From assembly GCA_016124655.1 (NCBI GenBank), contig WGNI01000002.1:186001-250000 (forward strand): 64,000 nt of DNA, written 5' to 3'. Below, piece by piece: positions 52,700 through 61,461 of the stretch. Numbering within the stretch: position 1 is the stretch's first letter; every line of letters begins with the position of its first letter. Position numbers and translations under genes: made by a program. The notes under the pieces are model-generated. The model worked only from the letters and a program-made list of their open reading frames with translations. It searched no databases and was not told the origin of the DNA. The stretch is from Alphaproteobacteria bacterium. GTDB lineage: Bacteria > Pseudomonadota > Alphaproteobacteria > Caulobacterales > Aquidulcibacteraceae.

Positions 52700-53182
52700 G
52701 TGCGGCGGCTTTTGAAGTTCCTGCATACAGTCGGCGCCGCCGGATTGATGGGATCGGCGGCTGGGTTGGCGATCTTTCTGATCGTGACTGCACAATCCAC
52801 CGGCGACGCCGGTTATGTTCCGGATGTGCATGCGATGTCGAAAGTCGCGGCGTGGGTTGTGGGTCCGTCGATGGCGTTGACCATCATCTCCGGGCTTCTG
52901 GCGATGGCGGCGACGCCGACCTTTCACGATGCGGGATGGGTCTGGGCGAAGGCCGCGACCGGCATTCTGATCCTGGAAGGCAGCCTGCATGTGCTGGGGC
53001 CGCTCCAAGAGGAAGCAAAGCGCGCGTCGGGCGCGCTTGCGGGCGGCGAAGGCGCAGCAAGCGCAACGCTGTTGTTTCAAGCCGAAATCAATACGCTTTG
53101 GCTTCTGCTGGCGGTTTCCATCGCCAACACCGCACTCGGCGTTTGGCGTCCGCGCTTTCCGAGCTACCGCGTGCGCGATTGA
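52700..53182 (+). CDS. DUF2269-type integral membrane protein (GTG start)
   Basis: This 160-residue protein starts at a GTG with GGAGG six bases upstream. It has about four membrane helices (about 8-30, 45-72, 82-100 and 130-148) and the pattern LLKFLHTVGAAGLMG near the N-terminus, as in small DUF2269 membrane proteins. The function is unknown. It lies 94 bases after the LysR gene on the same strand, upstream of module B. Confidence 0.76.
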   Translation: MRRLLKFLHTVGAAGLMGSAAGLAIFLIVTAQSTGDAGYVPDVHAMSKVAAWVVGPSMALTIISGLLAMAATPTFHDAGWVWAKAATGILILEGSLHVLGPLQEEAKRASGALAGGEGAASATLLFQAEINTLWLLLAVSIANTALGVWRPRFPSYRVRD

Positions 53183-53327
53183 GCATGTTCCGCGGGGAGC
53201 ATTAGCGCGGGCGTCCATGCCTGCGATGCATGATGGTCAGTCCCAAACGGCATTTCCGCTGAACGCGTAGAACCGTCAAAACCTCCTCAGTCAGCGGGCT
53301 TCGGCCGCGACCCAGAGGAGACAGACG

Positions 53328-53795
53328 ATGAAACCCTTGAAGACGGCCGTCGCGGCGTGCGTTGCCGCGATTGCGCTCAGTGCGGCCCCGGCCTTTGCAG
53401 GCGAGTGCCCGGCAGGCGAAACCGGCGCGAATGCCTTGAGCGACGCGCCGACCATGCCTTCGCGCGTCACCGACGACGTGATCGCGTCGATCGATCTGCA
53501 GAATTACAGCGTCCCGGGCCGCAATCTGCGCATGCGGCGGCTGGTCGTGCAGCCTGGCGGCGTCGTTCCGTTGCACAGCCATGGCGAGCGCCCTGCGAAC
53601 ATCTATGTCGTGAAGGGTCAGATCACCGAATATCGCAGCACCTGCCGCGTGGGCATCACGCATCGCGCCGGCGAAGTCGTCGCCGAGCAAGGCCAGCTGT
53701 CGCATTGGTGGCGCAACAATTCGAGCTGGCGCAGCGCAGTCCTCATTTCGGCCGATGTGCCCCCGCCGGCCGGGAACGCAGACGGCGGCATGTAA
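53328..53795 (+). CDS. Exported cupin-domain protein (module B)
   Basis: This 155-residue protein has a signal peptide (cut near APAFAG, about 25) and the motifs VVPLHSHGERPANIYVV, GQITEYRSTC and HWWRNNS, matching module A cupin 3 closely. The HxH pair is kept but the Glu ligand of classical cupins is not at the standard spacing. GAGGAGA precedes the ATG. It is predicted periplasmic. A strong terminator separates it from the MFS gene, so it is made in excess of, or independently from, the rest of the module. Confidence 0.84.
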   Translation: MKPLKTAVAACVAAIALSAAPAFAGECPAGETGANALSDAPTMPSRVTDDVIASIDLQNYSVPGRNLRMRRLVVQPGGVVPLHSHGERPANIYVVKGQITEYRSTCRVGITHRAGEVVAEQGQLSHWWRNNSSWRSAVLISADVPPPAGNADGGM

Positions 53796-53812
53796 GCTCG
53801 CGCTGACGTTCC

Positions 53813-53857
53813 AAGCGCGGCCGCTCGCCCTGCATCCCCCCGGCGGCCGCGCTTTTT
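53813..53857 (+). terminator. Intrinsic terminator after the module B cupin
   Basis: AAGCGCGGCCGC (53813-53824) pairs perfectly over 12 bp with GCGGCCGCGCTT (53843-53854), with an 18-base loop and a following T-run. It would stop or attenuate reading into the MFS gene. Confidence 0.85.
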
Positions 53858-53882
53858 CTTTTCCTTCGCTCGAGGGTCGATC

Positions 53883-55082
53883 ATGACCGCAGTGCAGACG
53901 CCGCGTGCACGCTCGCTTGAGTTTGGCGCGTTCTTCAACACGTTCGTCATCGCGGTGACGGCCTTCCTGACCGTCGTCGATCTGTTCGCAACGCAGGCGA
54001 TCCTGCCGGCGCTTGCGGTGCATTACGGCGTTGCGCCCAGCGCGATGGGCGTTGCCGTCAATGCAACGACGCTCGGCATGGCGATTTCAGGGCTTGGCGT
54101 TGCGCTCTTCAGCGCGCGCATCGAGCGTCGCACAGGGATCATGGCGTCCCTGTTCGCGCTTGCGGTTCCGACCTTTCTGCTCGCCTTCGCCCAAGACCTT
54201 TTGATCTTCACGCTGCTGCGCGTCGTCCAAGGCGTGCTGATGGCGGCGGCGTTTACGCTGACGCTGGCGTATCTCGGCGAACGCTGCAGCATGCGCGCAG
54301 CCGCCGGCGCGTTCGCGGCATACATCACCGGCAATGTCGCCAGCAATTTGTTTGGGCGGTTGTTGGCGGCGGGCCTTGTTGACCATTTCGGCATCGCCAC
54401 GAATTTCCTTGTGTTCGCCGCGTTGAACGCCGCCGGCGGCGTGCTGGTCTATTTCACGATCCGCAGCGCGCAAGGCGGCGGCGCGCGCATGATGGCGGCG
54501 GCGCCGTGGGCCGCACTGGTCACGCACATGCGCAATCCGGCGCTGCGCGTAGCATTCGCGATCGGTTTTCTCATCCTGTTCGCGTTCATCGGCGTCTTCA
54601 CCTACATTAATTTCGTGCTCGTCAAGGCGCCGTTCGCGGTGACGATGATGAGCCTTGGGCTGGTCTATTTCGTGTTCCTGCCCTCGATCATCACGACGCC
54701 GCTCGCGGGGCGCGTGGTGCAGGGCCTGGGCGCGCGCCGCGCGATGTGGATCGGGCTTTCGGTTGCGCTTGCGGGCCTGCCCCTTCTGCTCGCGCAATTC
54801 TTGCCGCTGGTTCTGCTCGGCATGGCGGTGGTCGCGATCGGGACGTTCTTTGCGCAAGCCGTCGCGACCGGGTTCGTGAGCAGCGCAGCGTCCGCGGATC
54901 GCGGCGCAGCAAGCGGGCTCTATCTCGCCAGCTATTTTCTCGGCGGTCTCGTGGGCAGCTTTGTCATCGGCCAGGCGTTCGATCGTTTCGGCTGGCCGGC
55001 AGCAGTGGCTGGCGTCGCGATCGCCGTCACGCTCGCAGGCCTCCTGGCGATTGGTCTGCGTACGCCGAAGACATCGCAATGA
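53883..55082 (+). CDS. MFS transporter (module B)
   Basis: This 399-residue protein has about 12 membrane helices and the shared segment FLTVVDLFATQAILPALA with the module A MFS. The same GFLILFAFIG segment occurs in helix 7 of both. It is an inner-membrane transporter. Co-transcribed with 3-hydroxybutyrate dehydrogenase and patatin, so a short hydroxyacid or related anion is a reasonable substrate guess. Confidence 0.91.
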   Translation: MTAVQTPRARSLEFGAFFNTFVIAVTAFLTVVDLFATQAILPALAVHYGVAPSAMGVAVNATTLGMAISGLGVALFSARIERRTGIMASLFALAVPTFLLAFAQDLLIFTLLRVVQGVLMAAAFTLTLAYLGERCSMRAAAGAFAAYITGNVASNLFGRLLAAGLVDHFGIATNFLVFAALNAAGGVLVYFTIRSAQGGGARMMAAAPWAALVTHMRNPALRVAFAIGFLILFAFIGVFTYINFVLVKAPFAVTMMSLGLVYFVFLPSIITTPLAGRVVQGLGARRAMWIGLSVALAGLPLLLAQFLPLVLLGMAVVAIGTFFAQAVATGFVSSAASADRGAASGLYLASYFLGGLVGSFVIGQAFDRFGWPAAVAGVAIAVTLAGLLAIGLRTPKTSQ

Positions 55083-55160
55083 TGCGCTCTCGGCATTTCA
55101 CCGCCGCGGTCGCCTAACACACACTCACTCACACACTCGTTCATTTCAAGGAAAGCGCAC

Positions 55161-55991
55161 ATGCTCACGACTTCGCACATTGATCGTTCCGCCCACGCCA
55201 TGGCGCGCCCCTTGGAAGGCCGCGTGGCGCTGATCACAGGCTCTACCAGCGGCATTGGCCTTGGCGTCGCGGAAGCGTTCGCCGCGCAGGGCGCGATTAT
55301 TGTACTCAACGGTTTCGGCGACAGGATGCAAATCGAGGACACCAGACGCACGCTCGAACAAACGCACGATGTCGCCGCCTTCTATCATGGCGCGGATCTT
55401 TCAAGGCCTGCCGCCGTCGGCGAAATGATGGCGTATGCGCATGCGGAAGCCGGCGGCGTGGATATTCTGGTCAACAATGCTGGCATCCAACATGTCGCCG
55501 CAGTTGACGCCTTTCCGCCCGAGAAATGGGACGCAATCCTCGCGATCAATTTGTCGTCGGCGTTTCACGCCATCCGGTTGGCGCTGCCGCAGATGAAAGC
55601 GCGGAAATTCGGCCGCATCATCAACGTGGCGTCCGCGCACGGCCTGGTGGGATCGCCGTTTAAGTCGGCGTATGTGGCCGCGAAGCACGGCGTTCTGGGC
55701 TTGACCAAAGTGGTGGCGCTTGAGGTCGCGGAGACCAACATCACCTGCAACGCCATTTGCCCCGGCTATGTCTACACGCCGCTCGTCGAGAAGCAGATCG
55801 AAGATCAGGCCAAGACGCACGGCATTCCGCGTGAAAAGGTCGTCACAGACGTTTTGCTGAAGGCGCAACCCAATAAGCGGTTTGCGCAAGTCGCCGAGAT
55901 CGGCGCGCTGGCGACATTTCTTGCGAGCGACGCCGCGGCGTCCATCACCGGGACAGCGTTGCCCGTCGATGGCGGTTGGACGGCGCACTAG
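55161..55991 (+). CDS. bdhA: 3-hydroxybutyrate dehydrogenase (SDR family, module B)
   Basis: This 276-residue short-chain dehydrogenase has TGSTSGIGLG, NNAGIQHV, the triad region NVASAHGLV..SAYVAAKHG and the C-terminal DGGWTAH shared with module A. The ATG at 55161 has AAGGAAA before it; an ATG at 55200 would remove 13 residues but lacks a ribosome-binding site. It oxidises D-3-hydroxybutyrate to acetoacetate. The 78-base gap upstream holds a CA/CT-rich simple stretch (55115-55138). Confidence 0.92.
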   Translation: MLTTSHIDRSAHAMARPLEGRVALITGSTSGIGLGVAEAFAAQGAIIVLNGFGDRMQIEDTRRTLEQTHDVAAFYHGADLSRPAAVGEMMAYAHAEAGGVDILVNNAGIQHVAAVDAFPPEKWDAILAINLSSAFHAIRLALPQMKARKFGRIINVASAHGLVGSPFKSAYVAAKHGVLGLTKVVALEVAETNITCNAICPGYVYTPLVEKQIEDQAKTHGIPREKVVTDVLLKAQPNKRFAQVAEIGALATFLASDAAASITGTALPVDGGWTAH

Positions 55992-56017
55992 AGACATCAA
56001 ACCAAGGAGGACACGCC

Positions 56018-57097
56018 ATGGCTGACACCGCCACTTTGCTGCCTGATCTGAAGGCTCGGGCGAAACGCACAGCGTCTGCGGGACAGACGGTCAAGACCGT
56101 CAATCTCGCGCTGCAGGGCGGCGGCGCTCATGGCGCGTTCGCTTGGGGCGTGCTGGATCGATTGCTCGAAGACGAGCGCATTGCGTTCGAGGGTCTTTCG
56201 GCAACGAGCGCCGGCGCGATGAATGCCGTGACACTCGCTTACGGCATGACGCTCGGCGGCCGGGAGGGCGCGAAGAAGGCGCTGGCGCAATTCTGGCGGC
56301 GTGTGGCGCACGCAGGCATGATTTCGCCATTGCAGCCGACCTGGATGGAGCGCCTTTCGCACAATCATTCGCTGGAAAGTTCACCGGCGTTCGTGGCGTT
56401 CGACCTGATGAGCCGGCTCTATTCGCCGTACCAGTTCAATCCGCTCAACTTCAATCCGTTGCGCCATGTGCTGGAGCAATCTGTCGATTTTGAGTGTCTG
56501 CGCAAGCAGAGCGCGCTGAAGCTCTTCCTCACCGCGACAAATGTTCGGACCGGCAAGGTGAAGGTGTTTTCCAATGAGGACATGAGCGCGGATGTCGTAC
56601 TGGCGTCGGCGTGCCTGCCGTTCATGTTCCAGGCTGTCTCCATCAATGGCGAGAGCTATTGGGACGGCGGCTATATGGGCAATCCGGCGATCTATCCGCT
56701 CATTTACCGCTGCGAGAGCAGCGATGTCGTCATCGTCCACATCAACCCCCTGGAGCGCGCGGAGACGCCGACCACAGCGCGGGACATCCTCAACCGGATC
56801 AATGAGATCAGCTTCAACTCATCGCTGATGCGGGAGATGCGCGCCATCGCGTTTGTGACGAAGCTCATCGAAGACGGCACGATCCCCGAAGGCAAGATGA
56901 AGCGCATGCATATTCACGCCATCGAAGCGCAGGAGTTCATGCGCGAGCTTGGGGTGTCTTCGAAGCTGAACGCCGATTGGGAATTCCTGACGCATCTACG
57001 GGATGTTGGGCGTGAAAGCGCGTCGGCTTGGATCGAGACGAACTTCAATTCGCTCAATGTTCGGGGCAGCGTCGATCTGAACGGGGCGTATCTGTGA
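56018..57097 (+). CDS. Patatin-like phospholipase family protein (module B)
   Basis: This 359-residue protein has AAGGAGGACACGCC before its ATG. The oxyanion loop LQGGGAHGAFAWG (32-44) and dyad Asp215 in YWDGGYMGN match module A. The nucleophile Ser64 lies in SATSAG, with Ala in place of the first Gly of GxSxG. It has the same C-terminal extension. It is a predicted lipid acyl hydrolase. Its stop overlaps the cyclase start by one base (TGATG), so the two are translated together. Confidence 0.91.
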   Translation: MADTATLLPDLKARAKRTASAGQTVKTVNLALQGGGAHGAFAWGVLDRLLEDERIAFEGLSATSAGAMNAVTLAYGMTLGGREGAKKALAQFWRRVAHAGMISPLQPTWMERLSHNHSLESSPAFVAFDLMSRLYSPYQFNPLNFNPLRHVLEQSVDFECLRKQSALKLFLTATNVRTGKVKVFSNEDMSADVVLASACLPFMFQAVSINGESYWDGGYMGNPAIYPLIYRCESSDVVIVHINPLERAETPTTARDILNRINEISFNSSLMREMRAIAFVTKLIEDGTIPEGKMKRMHIHAIEAQEFMRELGVSSKLNADWEFLTHLRDVGRESASAWIETNFNSLNVRGSVDLNGAYL

Positions 57098-58470
57098 TGG
57101 ACGTGGCGGCGAACGCGCGGGCGTTCATGGCGCGTCCGTTCGCTGCGCCGCTGCGGCGGGCGTGGCATGAGCTCTTGAATCCGCCGGCCCCGCCGAAGCG
57201 CGTCGCGCGCGCCATTCGCGATGCGGAGGCGACGGCGGAGATCGTCGTCTCCTGGGTGCAGCTTGGGGGCCTTACGGTCTTTGGCTTCTTGTATCTCGCA
57301 AGCCTCTCGGCGTTTCAGGTCGGGACCAATGTGGGGCCGGTTCCGATTGCGCTGGCGCTCTATGGCGTCTTCGTGGCGTGGCGGCTGAGACTGGCCTACC
57401 GCGACGCGCTGTCGCCACGGCTTCTAAGCGTGTCTGCGGGTGTGGATGTCGGCGTGCTCATGATTTTGATCTGGAGCTTCACGCTCCAGTATCAGGCTCC
57501 GGCGGCGCTTTATTTGAAGGCGCCGACCTTGCTGTATGCGTTCGCGCTGATCGCATTGCGCGCGCTGCGATTTGACGCCGGCCATGTTCTATTGACCGGT
57601 CTGTTGACGATCGCCGGATGGATCGGTCTGGTGTTCATCGCAGCCCGCGATGCGCCGGTCGTCAGCGATTATGTGAGCTACATGACATCGCTCTCGGTGT
57701 TGTGGGGCGCGGAGGCGGAAAAGATCGCGGCCATCGCCGCTGCGACCTTGGTGTTGGCGCTGGCGGTGTCGCGCAGCCGTTCTCTTTTGGCGCGCACAGT
57801 GATCGAAGAGACCGCGGCGCGCGATCTCTCCCGCTTCCTCGATTCCACTGCGGCGCGGCGTGTGCGCGCTGCGGAGACAGAGCTGAAGCCCGGAGACGGC
57901 GAGTTAAAGCCGATGGCGATCATGTTTCTGGATTTGCGCGGGTTCAGCCAGGCGGCGGCAAGGCTTCCGCCGAAGGACGTCATTGGTCTGCTGCAGGAGT
58001 ATCAGGGGCGATTTGTGCCGATCATCGAAGCGGCCGGCGGCAGTGTCGACAAATATCTCGGCGACGGCATCCTGGTGAGTTTTGGCGGCGGCGACCACAA
58101 AGGCGTTGAAGCGCGGGATGCGTTTGCGGTCGTGCCAGCGATCGTTGCGGAAGCCGACGCGTGGGCGCGCACGCGCGCACTTGACGGCGCGCCGCCGATC
58201 GACGTCGCTGTCGCGATCACGCATGGCGAGGTCATTCACGGGGTGATCGGCCATCGCGACCGGCTCGAATTCACTGTGATCGGCGATGCCGTGAATGTCG
58301 CCGCGAAATTGGAAAAGCATGCGAAGACGGAACGCGCGCGCGTGATCGCCACGCGCACGGCGATCGAGCGCGCGGCGGCGCAAGGGCGCGTCGTGCGGCC
58401 TGTGCGGTCGTGCCCAAATGCCGTTGTCGATGGCGTGGCCGAGCCGGTTGATCTCGCCATCATTGCATGA
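57097..58470 (+). CDS. Membrane class III adenylate/guanylate cyclase
   Basis: This 457-residue protein has an N-terminal domain with about six membrane helices (about 48-225) and a C-terminal class III cyclase domain. The two metal-binding Asp are in FLDLRGFS (Asp279) and KYLGDGIL (Asp323); the GDAVNVAAKLE segment carries the substrate contact. It should make cAMP (cGMP not excluded). It is coupled to the patatin gene, so nucleotide signalling is part of module B. No cyclic-nucleotide effector is encoded in the module, but a Crp-type regulator lies elsewhere in the window. Confidence 0.9.
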   Translation: MDVAANARAFMARPFAAPLRRAWHELLNPPAPPKRVARAIRDAEATAEIVVSWVQLGGLTVFGFLYLASLSAFQVGTNVGPVPIALALYGVFVAWRLRLAYRDALSPRLLSVSAGVDVGVLMILIWSFTLQYQAPAALYLKAPTLLYAFALIALRALRFDAGHVLLTGLLTIAGWIGLVFIAARDAPVVSDYVSYMTSLSVLWGAEAEKIAAIAAATLVLALAVSRSRSLLARTVIEETAARDLSRFLDSTAARRVRAAETELKPGDGELKPMAIMFLDLRGFSQAAARLPPKDVIGLLQEYQGRFVPIIEAAGGSVDKYLGDGILVSFGGGDHKGVEARDAFAVVPAIVAEADAWARTRALDGAPPIDVAVAITHGEVIHGVIGHRDRLEFTVIGDAVNVAAKLEKHAKTERARVIATRTAIERAAAQGRVVRPVRSCPNAVVDGVAEPVDLAIIA

Positions 58471-58561
58471 AGCCAGCGCATCTTACCGATACGAGAACGG
58501 CATTTCATTTCCATGCAAGAGGAGCGGATCGTGGCGGGGTTACAGCCTCGGAGGCGGTCTT

Positions 58562-58819
58562 ATGGACGACGATATCGATTGGCGCAGAGCCAGCGACGAC
58601 ATCAGGCTCGTCGACCTTTGCCGCGAACTGCGGGCGCTCAAGACCAGTGTGGAGAAGTCTCAATGTCAGAAAAGCTCGCCCTTGCGCTCAAATATGCGCC
58701 GCAAGGCATTGCGCTCTTTAACGCCGCCATCTTCCTCGACAGTCTCCGCTACAAATTCACCGACCATCCCAAAACCCAAGAGATCTTCGGCCGGCTCGAT
58801 TCCTGGGCTGCCAGCGTAG
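58562..58819 (+). CDS. Possible small ORF overlapping the DoxX gene start
   Basis: An ATG with GGAGG ten bases upstream opens a frame MDDDIDWRRASDDIRLVD that is acidic and helix-like for about 35 residues, then runs out of frame through the start of the DoxX gene and ends at 58819 (85 residues). The first third looks coding and the rest does not. It could be a leader or coupling ORF for DoxX, or a remnant. It fills the 192-base gap between cyclase and DoxX. Confidence 0.35.
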   Translation: MDDDIDWRRASDDIRLVDLCRELRALKTSVEKSQCQKSSPLRSNMRRKALRSLTPPSSSTVSATNSPTIPKPKRSSAGSIPGLPA

Positions 58820-59154
58820 GCTTTCCGGGCCTGTTCGGACATACCGGCGTGTTCAGCCAGTACGTCATCGGCGCCGGCGAGCTGGCTGCGTCCGTGTTCC
58901 TGCTCGTGGGCGCCTTCTATGCGCCGTATCGCTTCCTGTTGCCGATCGGCGCGCTGATTGGCTTGGCGATCATGTCGGGCGCCATCGGTTTTCACCTCTT
59001 CACGCCGCTCGGCGTCGATCCGAACCAAGACGGCGGCGGTTTGTTCAAGTCTGCATGCCTGGTGTGGATGTTCAGTGGGGCTTTGGCGCTGTTGCGGGCC
59101 CGTGATTTTGAACTGCTTGGCGCGCGCGTGCTCGCGTTCGCAGCGCCGGCGTAA
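58663..59154 (+). CDS. DoxX-type integral membrane protein (module B)
   Basis: This 163-residue protein has four probable membrane helices and the DoxX-like pattern FLDSLRYKFTDHPKTQEIF and VFSQYVIGAGELAASVFLLVG. GGAGAAG precedes the ATG. DoxX proteins are linked to respiratory or redox membranes. It is followed by the NADH dehydrogenase after 11 bases, so a link to quinone-pool redox is plausible. Confidence 0.8.
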   Translation: MSEKLALALKYAPQGIALFNAAIFLDSLRYKFTDHPKTQEIFGRLDSWAASVGFPGLFGHTGVFSQYVIGAGELAASVFLLVGAFYAPYRFLLPIGALIGLAIMSGAIGFHLFTPLGVDPNQDGGGLFKSACLVWMFSGALALLRARDFELLGARVLAFAAPA

Positions 59155-59165
59155 GGAGCGCATTC

Positions 59166-60509
59166 ATGACCGATTTTGATCCCACGTGCGGCTGCCCGAT
59201 TGAGGCGGCGCGCCGTGAAGACCTCTCAAGCCTGCCGAAGGTCGTCATCATCGGCGCAGGCTTTGCAGGACTATCGGCTGCGCATGGCCTGGCGCGCGCG
59301 CGCGTGCATGTGACGCTGATCGATCGGCGCAACCATCACCTTTTTCAACCTCTGCTGTATCAGGTCGCCACGGCAGGACTTGCGCCGACGCAGATCGCCA
59401 CGCCCATCCGCGCGCTAGTGCGGCATCAGCGCAACACCGATGTCATCCTGGGCGAGGTCGTCGGTGTGGATGCGCAGCGCCAGCTGGTCATGATGGAAGA
59501 CCGCTCCATTGCCTATGATCACCTGATCATTGCGACGGGCGCGCGCCATTCGTATTTCGGCCACGGGGAATGGGAGGCGCATGCGCCAGGCCTCAAGACG
59601 CTTGAAGACGCGACCGCGCAACGCAACCGCATCCTGTTGGCGTTTGAGCGCGCCGAACTTGAGCCGGATCCGATCGAGCGCGCGCGGTTGACCACTTTTG
59701 TCGTCATCGGCGGCGGCCCCACCGGCGTTGAGACGGCCGGCGCCATTGCCGAGCTCGCCAAGAAGGCGCTGGCGCGTGACTACCGGATGATCAATCCCGG
59801 CTGCGCGCGCATCGTGCTGGTCGAAGCCGCGCCGCGTCTGCTTGGCGCCTTCGCGGAGACACTCTCTGATCACGCGCGCTGCGCGTTGGAGAGACTTGGC
59901 GTCGAGATTCACTTGGGCCAAGCCGTGACCGCGATCGACGATGCGGGCGTGACCGTCGGCGGCGAGCGTATCGAAGCGCGCTGCGTGATCTGGGCCGCAG
60001 GCGTTCAGTCATCGCCGGCGGCGAAGTGGCTCAATGCGCCGGCCGATCGCGCGGGCCGGTGCGTCGTCGATGGATTGTTGCGGCCGAGCGGTTTGGAGAA
60101 CGTCTACGTGATCGGCGATTGCGCGACGGCGCGCAGCGCGCAGGGCAGTCCGCTGCCGGGCGTGGCGCCGGTGGCCAAGCAACAGGGCGCATATGTGGCG
60201 CGACGCATTGTCAATGCGCTGCGCGGCGAAGAGACGCCGGCGTTTTCCTATGTGGATTACGGATCGATGGCGACGGTTGGGCGCAAGGCCGCCATCGCGG
60301 ACTTCCGCGGAACGCATATGAAGGGCTTTACCGGTTGGCTGGTGTGGAGCGCGGCGCACATCTATTTTCTGATCGGATTCCGCAATCGAATCGCCGTCGC
60401 GCTCGACTGGTTGTGGAGCTACCTGACCTATGAGCGCGGCGCACGGCTCATCACAGGTCATCACGCAACAGCCGACGCGCCTGCCGCGGCTGAACGCGAG
60501 GCCGCATGA
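59166..60509 (+). CDS. ndh: Type II NADH dehydrogenase (NAD(P)/FAD-dependent oxidoreductase)
   Basis: This 447-residue protein has two dinucleotide-binding motifs: FAD in VVIIGAGFAGLSAA (about 22-35) and NADH in FVVIGGGPTGVETAG (about 179-193), plus VYVIGDCAT near residue 317 and an amphipathic C-terminal helix for membrane contact. It oxidises NADH and reduces quinone without pumping protons. In module B it can reoxidise NADH made by the 3-hydroxybutyrate dehydrogenase (inference). Its stop overlaps the metallo-hydrolase start by four bases (ATGA). Confidence 0.92.
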   Translation: MTDFDPTCGCPIEAARREDLSSLPKVVIIGAGFAGLSAAHGLARARVHVTLIDRRNHHLFQPLLYQVATAGLAPTQIATPIRALVRHQRNTDVILGEVVGVDAQRQLVMMEDRSIAYDHLIIATGARHSYFGHGEWEAHAPGLKTLEDATAQRNRILLAFERAELEPDPIERARLTTFVVIGGGPTGVETAGAIAELAKKALARDYRMINPGCARIVLVEAAPRLLGAFAETLSDHARCALERLGVEIHLGQAVTAIDDAGVTVGGERIEARCVIWAAGVQSSPAAKWLNAPADRAGRCVVDGLLRPSGLENVYVIGDCATARSAQGSPLPGVAPVAKQQGAYVARRIVNALRGEETPAFSYVDYGSMATVGRKAAIADFRGTHMKGFTGWLVWSAAHIYFLIGFRNRIAVALDWLWSYLTYERGARLITGHHATADAPAAAEREAA

Positions 60510-61330
60510 CGGCTGTGCGGGTCACGTTCTGGGGCGTCCGCGGCACATTTCCCGCCGCGGGCGCCGCGTATGCGCGGTATGGCGGCGACACGATGTGCAT
60601 CGAAATCGGCTGCGGCGCGATCACGCTCATTCTGGACGCAGGCTCGGGCCTGCGCGCGCTCGGCGCAAAGCTCAATGCGCGGTCCAGGCCCGGAAGGATG
60701 CATGTCCTGCTCAGCCATTTGCATCTCGACCATATCATGGGCCTGCCGCACTTCGCGCCGTTCTGGCGTCCGGGGGCGGATATCCGGGTTCACGCGGCCG
60801 AAGAGTCGATTGCGCAAGAGTGCGGGGGACCGATGTCCATCTTCCGGCCGCCGCTGTTTCCCTTGGACTCGCGGCATGCGCCGGCGAACGTGTCACTGAA
60901 CAGGTTTCGGATCGGCGAAAGCGTAGCGGTTGAAAAGGACATCATCGTGCGCAGCGCTCCTGTGACCCACCAGGGCGCGTGCTGCGCCTTCATCGTCTCC
61001 GCGGGGGCGCGCACGATCGCCTATGTGACCGATCACGAGCACGGGGACGCCGCCACGGACCGCGCTGTTGCGGAAGCGGTGAAGGGGGCGGATCTCTTGA
61101 TCTATGACGCCACCTTCACCGATGCGGAAATGCCCGCGCATCGCGGCTGGGGGCATTCGAGCTGGGAGGAAGGGCTGCGTCTGAAGCGCAGGTCGCGCGC
61201 CAAGCTCCTGGCGCTGGCGCATCATCATCCAGACCGTACGGACGACGAGCTCGACGCCCGGGCCGAGCACGCCGCGGACGCGTGCTCGGACGTCTTTTTC
61301 GCCCGCCAGGGGCTCTCCTTGGATTTGTGA
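60506..61330 (+). CDS. MBL-fold metallo-hydrolase (phosphodiesterase-like)
   Basis: This 274-residue protein has the early GVRGTFPAAG and YGGDTMCIEI segments and metal-binding SHLHLDHIMG, with later VTDHEHGD and AHHHPDRTDDE. The opening is typical of a subgroup of metallo-hydrolases often near cyclic-nucleotide genes; a cyclic-phosphodiesterase role is possible but unproven. It is coupled to the NADH dehydrogenase by a four-base overlap and is the last gene of the module B transcript as I read it. Confidence 0.83.
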   Translation: MTAVRVTFWGVRGTFPAAGAAYARYGGDTMCIEIGCGAITLILDAGSGLRALGAKLNARSRPGRMHVLLSHLHLDHIMGLPHFAPFWRPGADIRVHAAEESIAQECGGPMSIFRPPLFPLDSRHAPANVSLNRFRIGESVAVEKDIIVRSAPVTHQGACCAFIVSAGARTIAYVTDHEHGDAATDRAVAEAVKGADLLIYDATFTDAEMPAHRGWGHSSWEEGLRLKRRSRAKLLALAHHHPDRTDDELDARAEHAADACSDVFFARQGLSLDL

Positions 61331-61461
61331 TGCGCTGAGCGCATCAAGCGCAGTCGCAAACGGCAATATCCTTTCGAGCGCTGACGCCGGACTATGGCGC
61401 AGGGAACGACGCCGCCGGTCAAGAGCGGGCGTCTGGAAGGACGAGCAGGGATTGGGGCGCC

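Noticed and set aside
51544..52800. 418-codon minus-strand frame antisense to the LysR gene
   Set aside because: No recognisable domain; the LysR winged helix and effector domain are intact on the plus strand.
55115..55138. CA/CT simple-sequence stretch as a phase-variation tract
   Set aside because: The stretch is imperfect, short and between genes with no promoter seen; it gives no evidence of slippage control.
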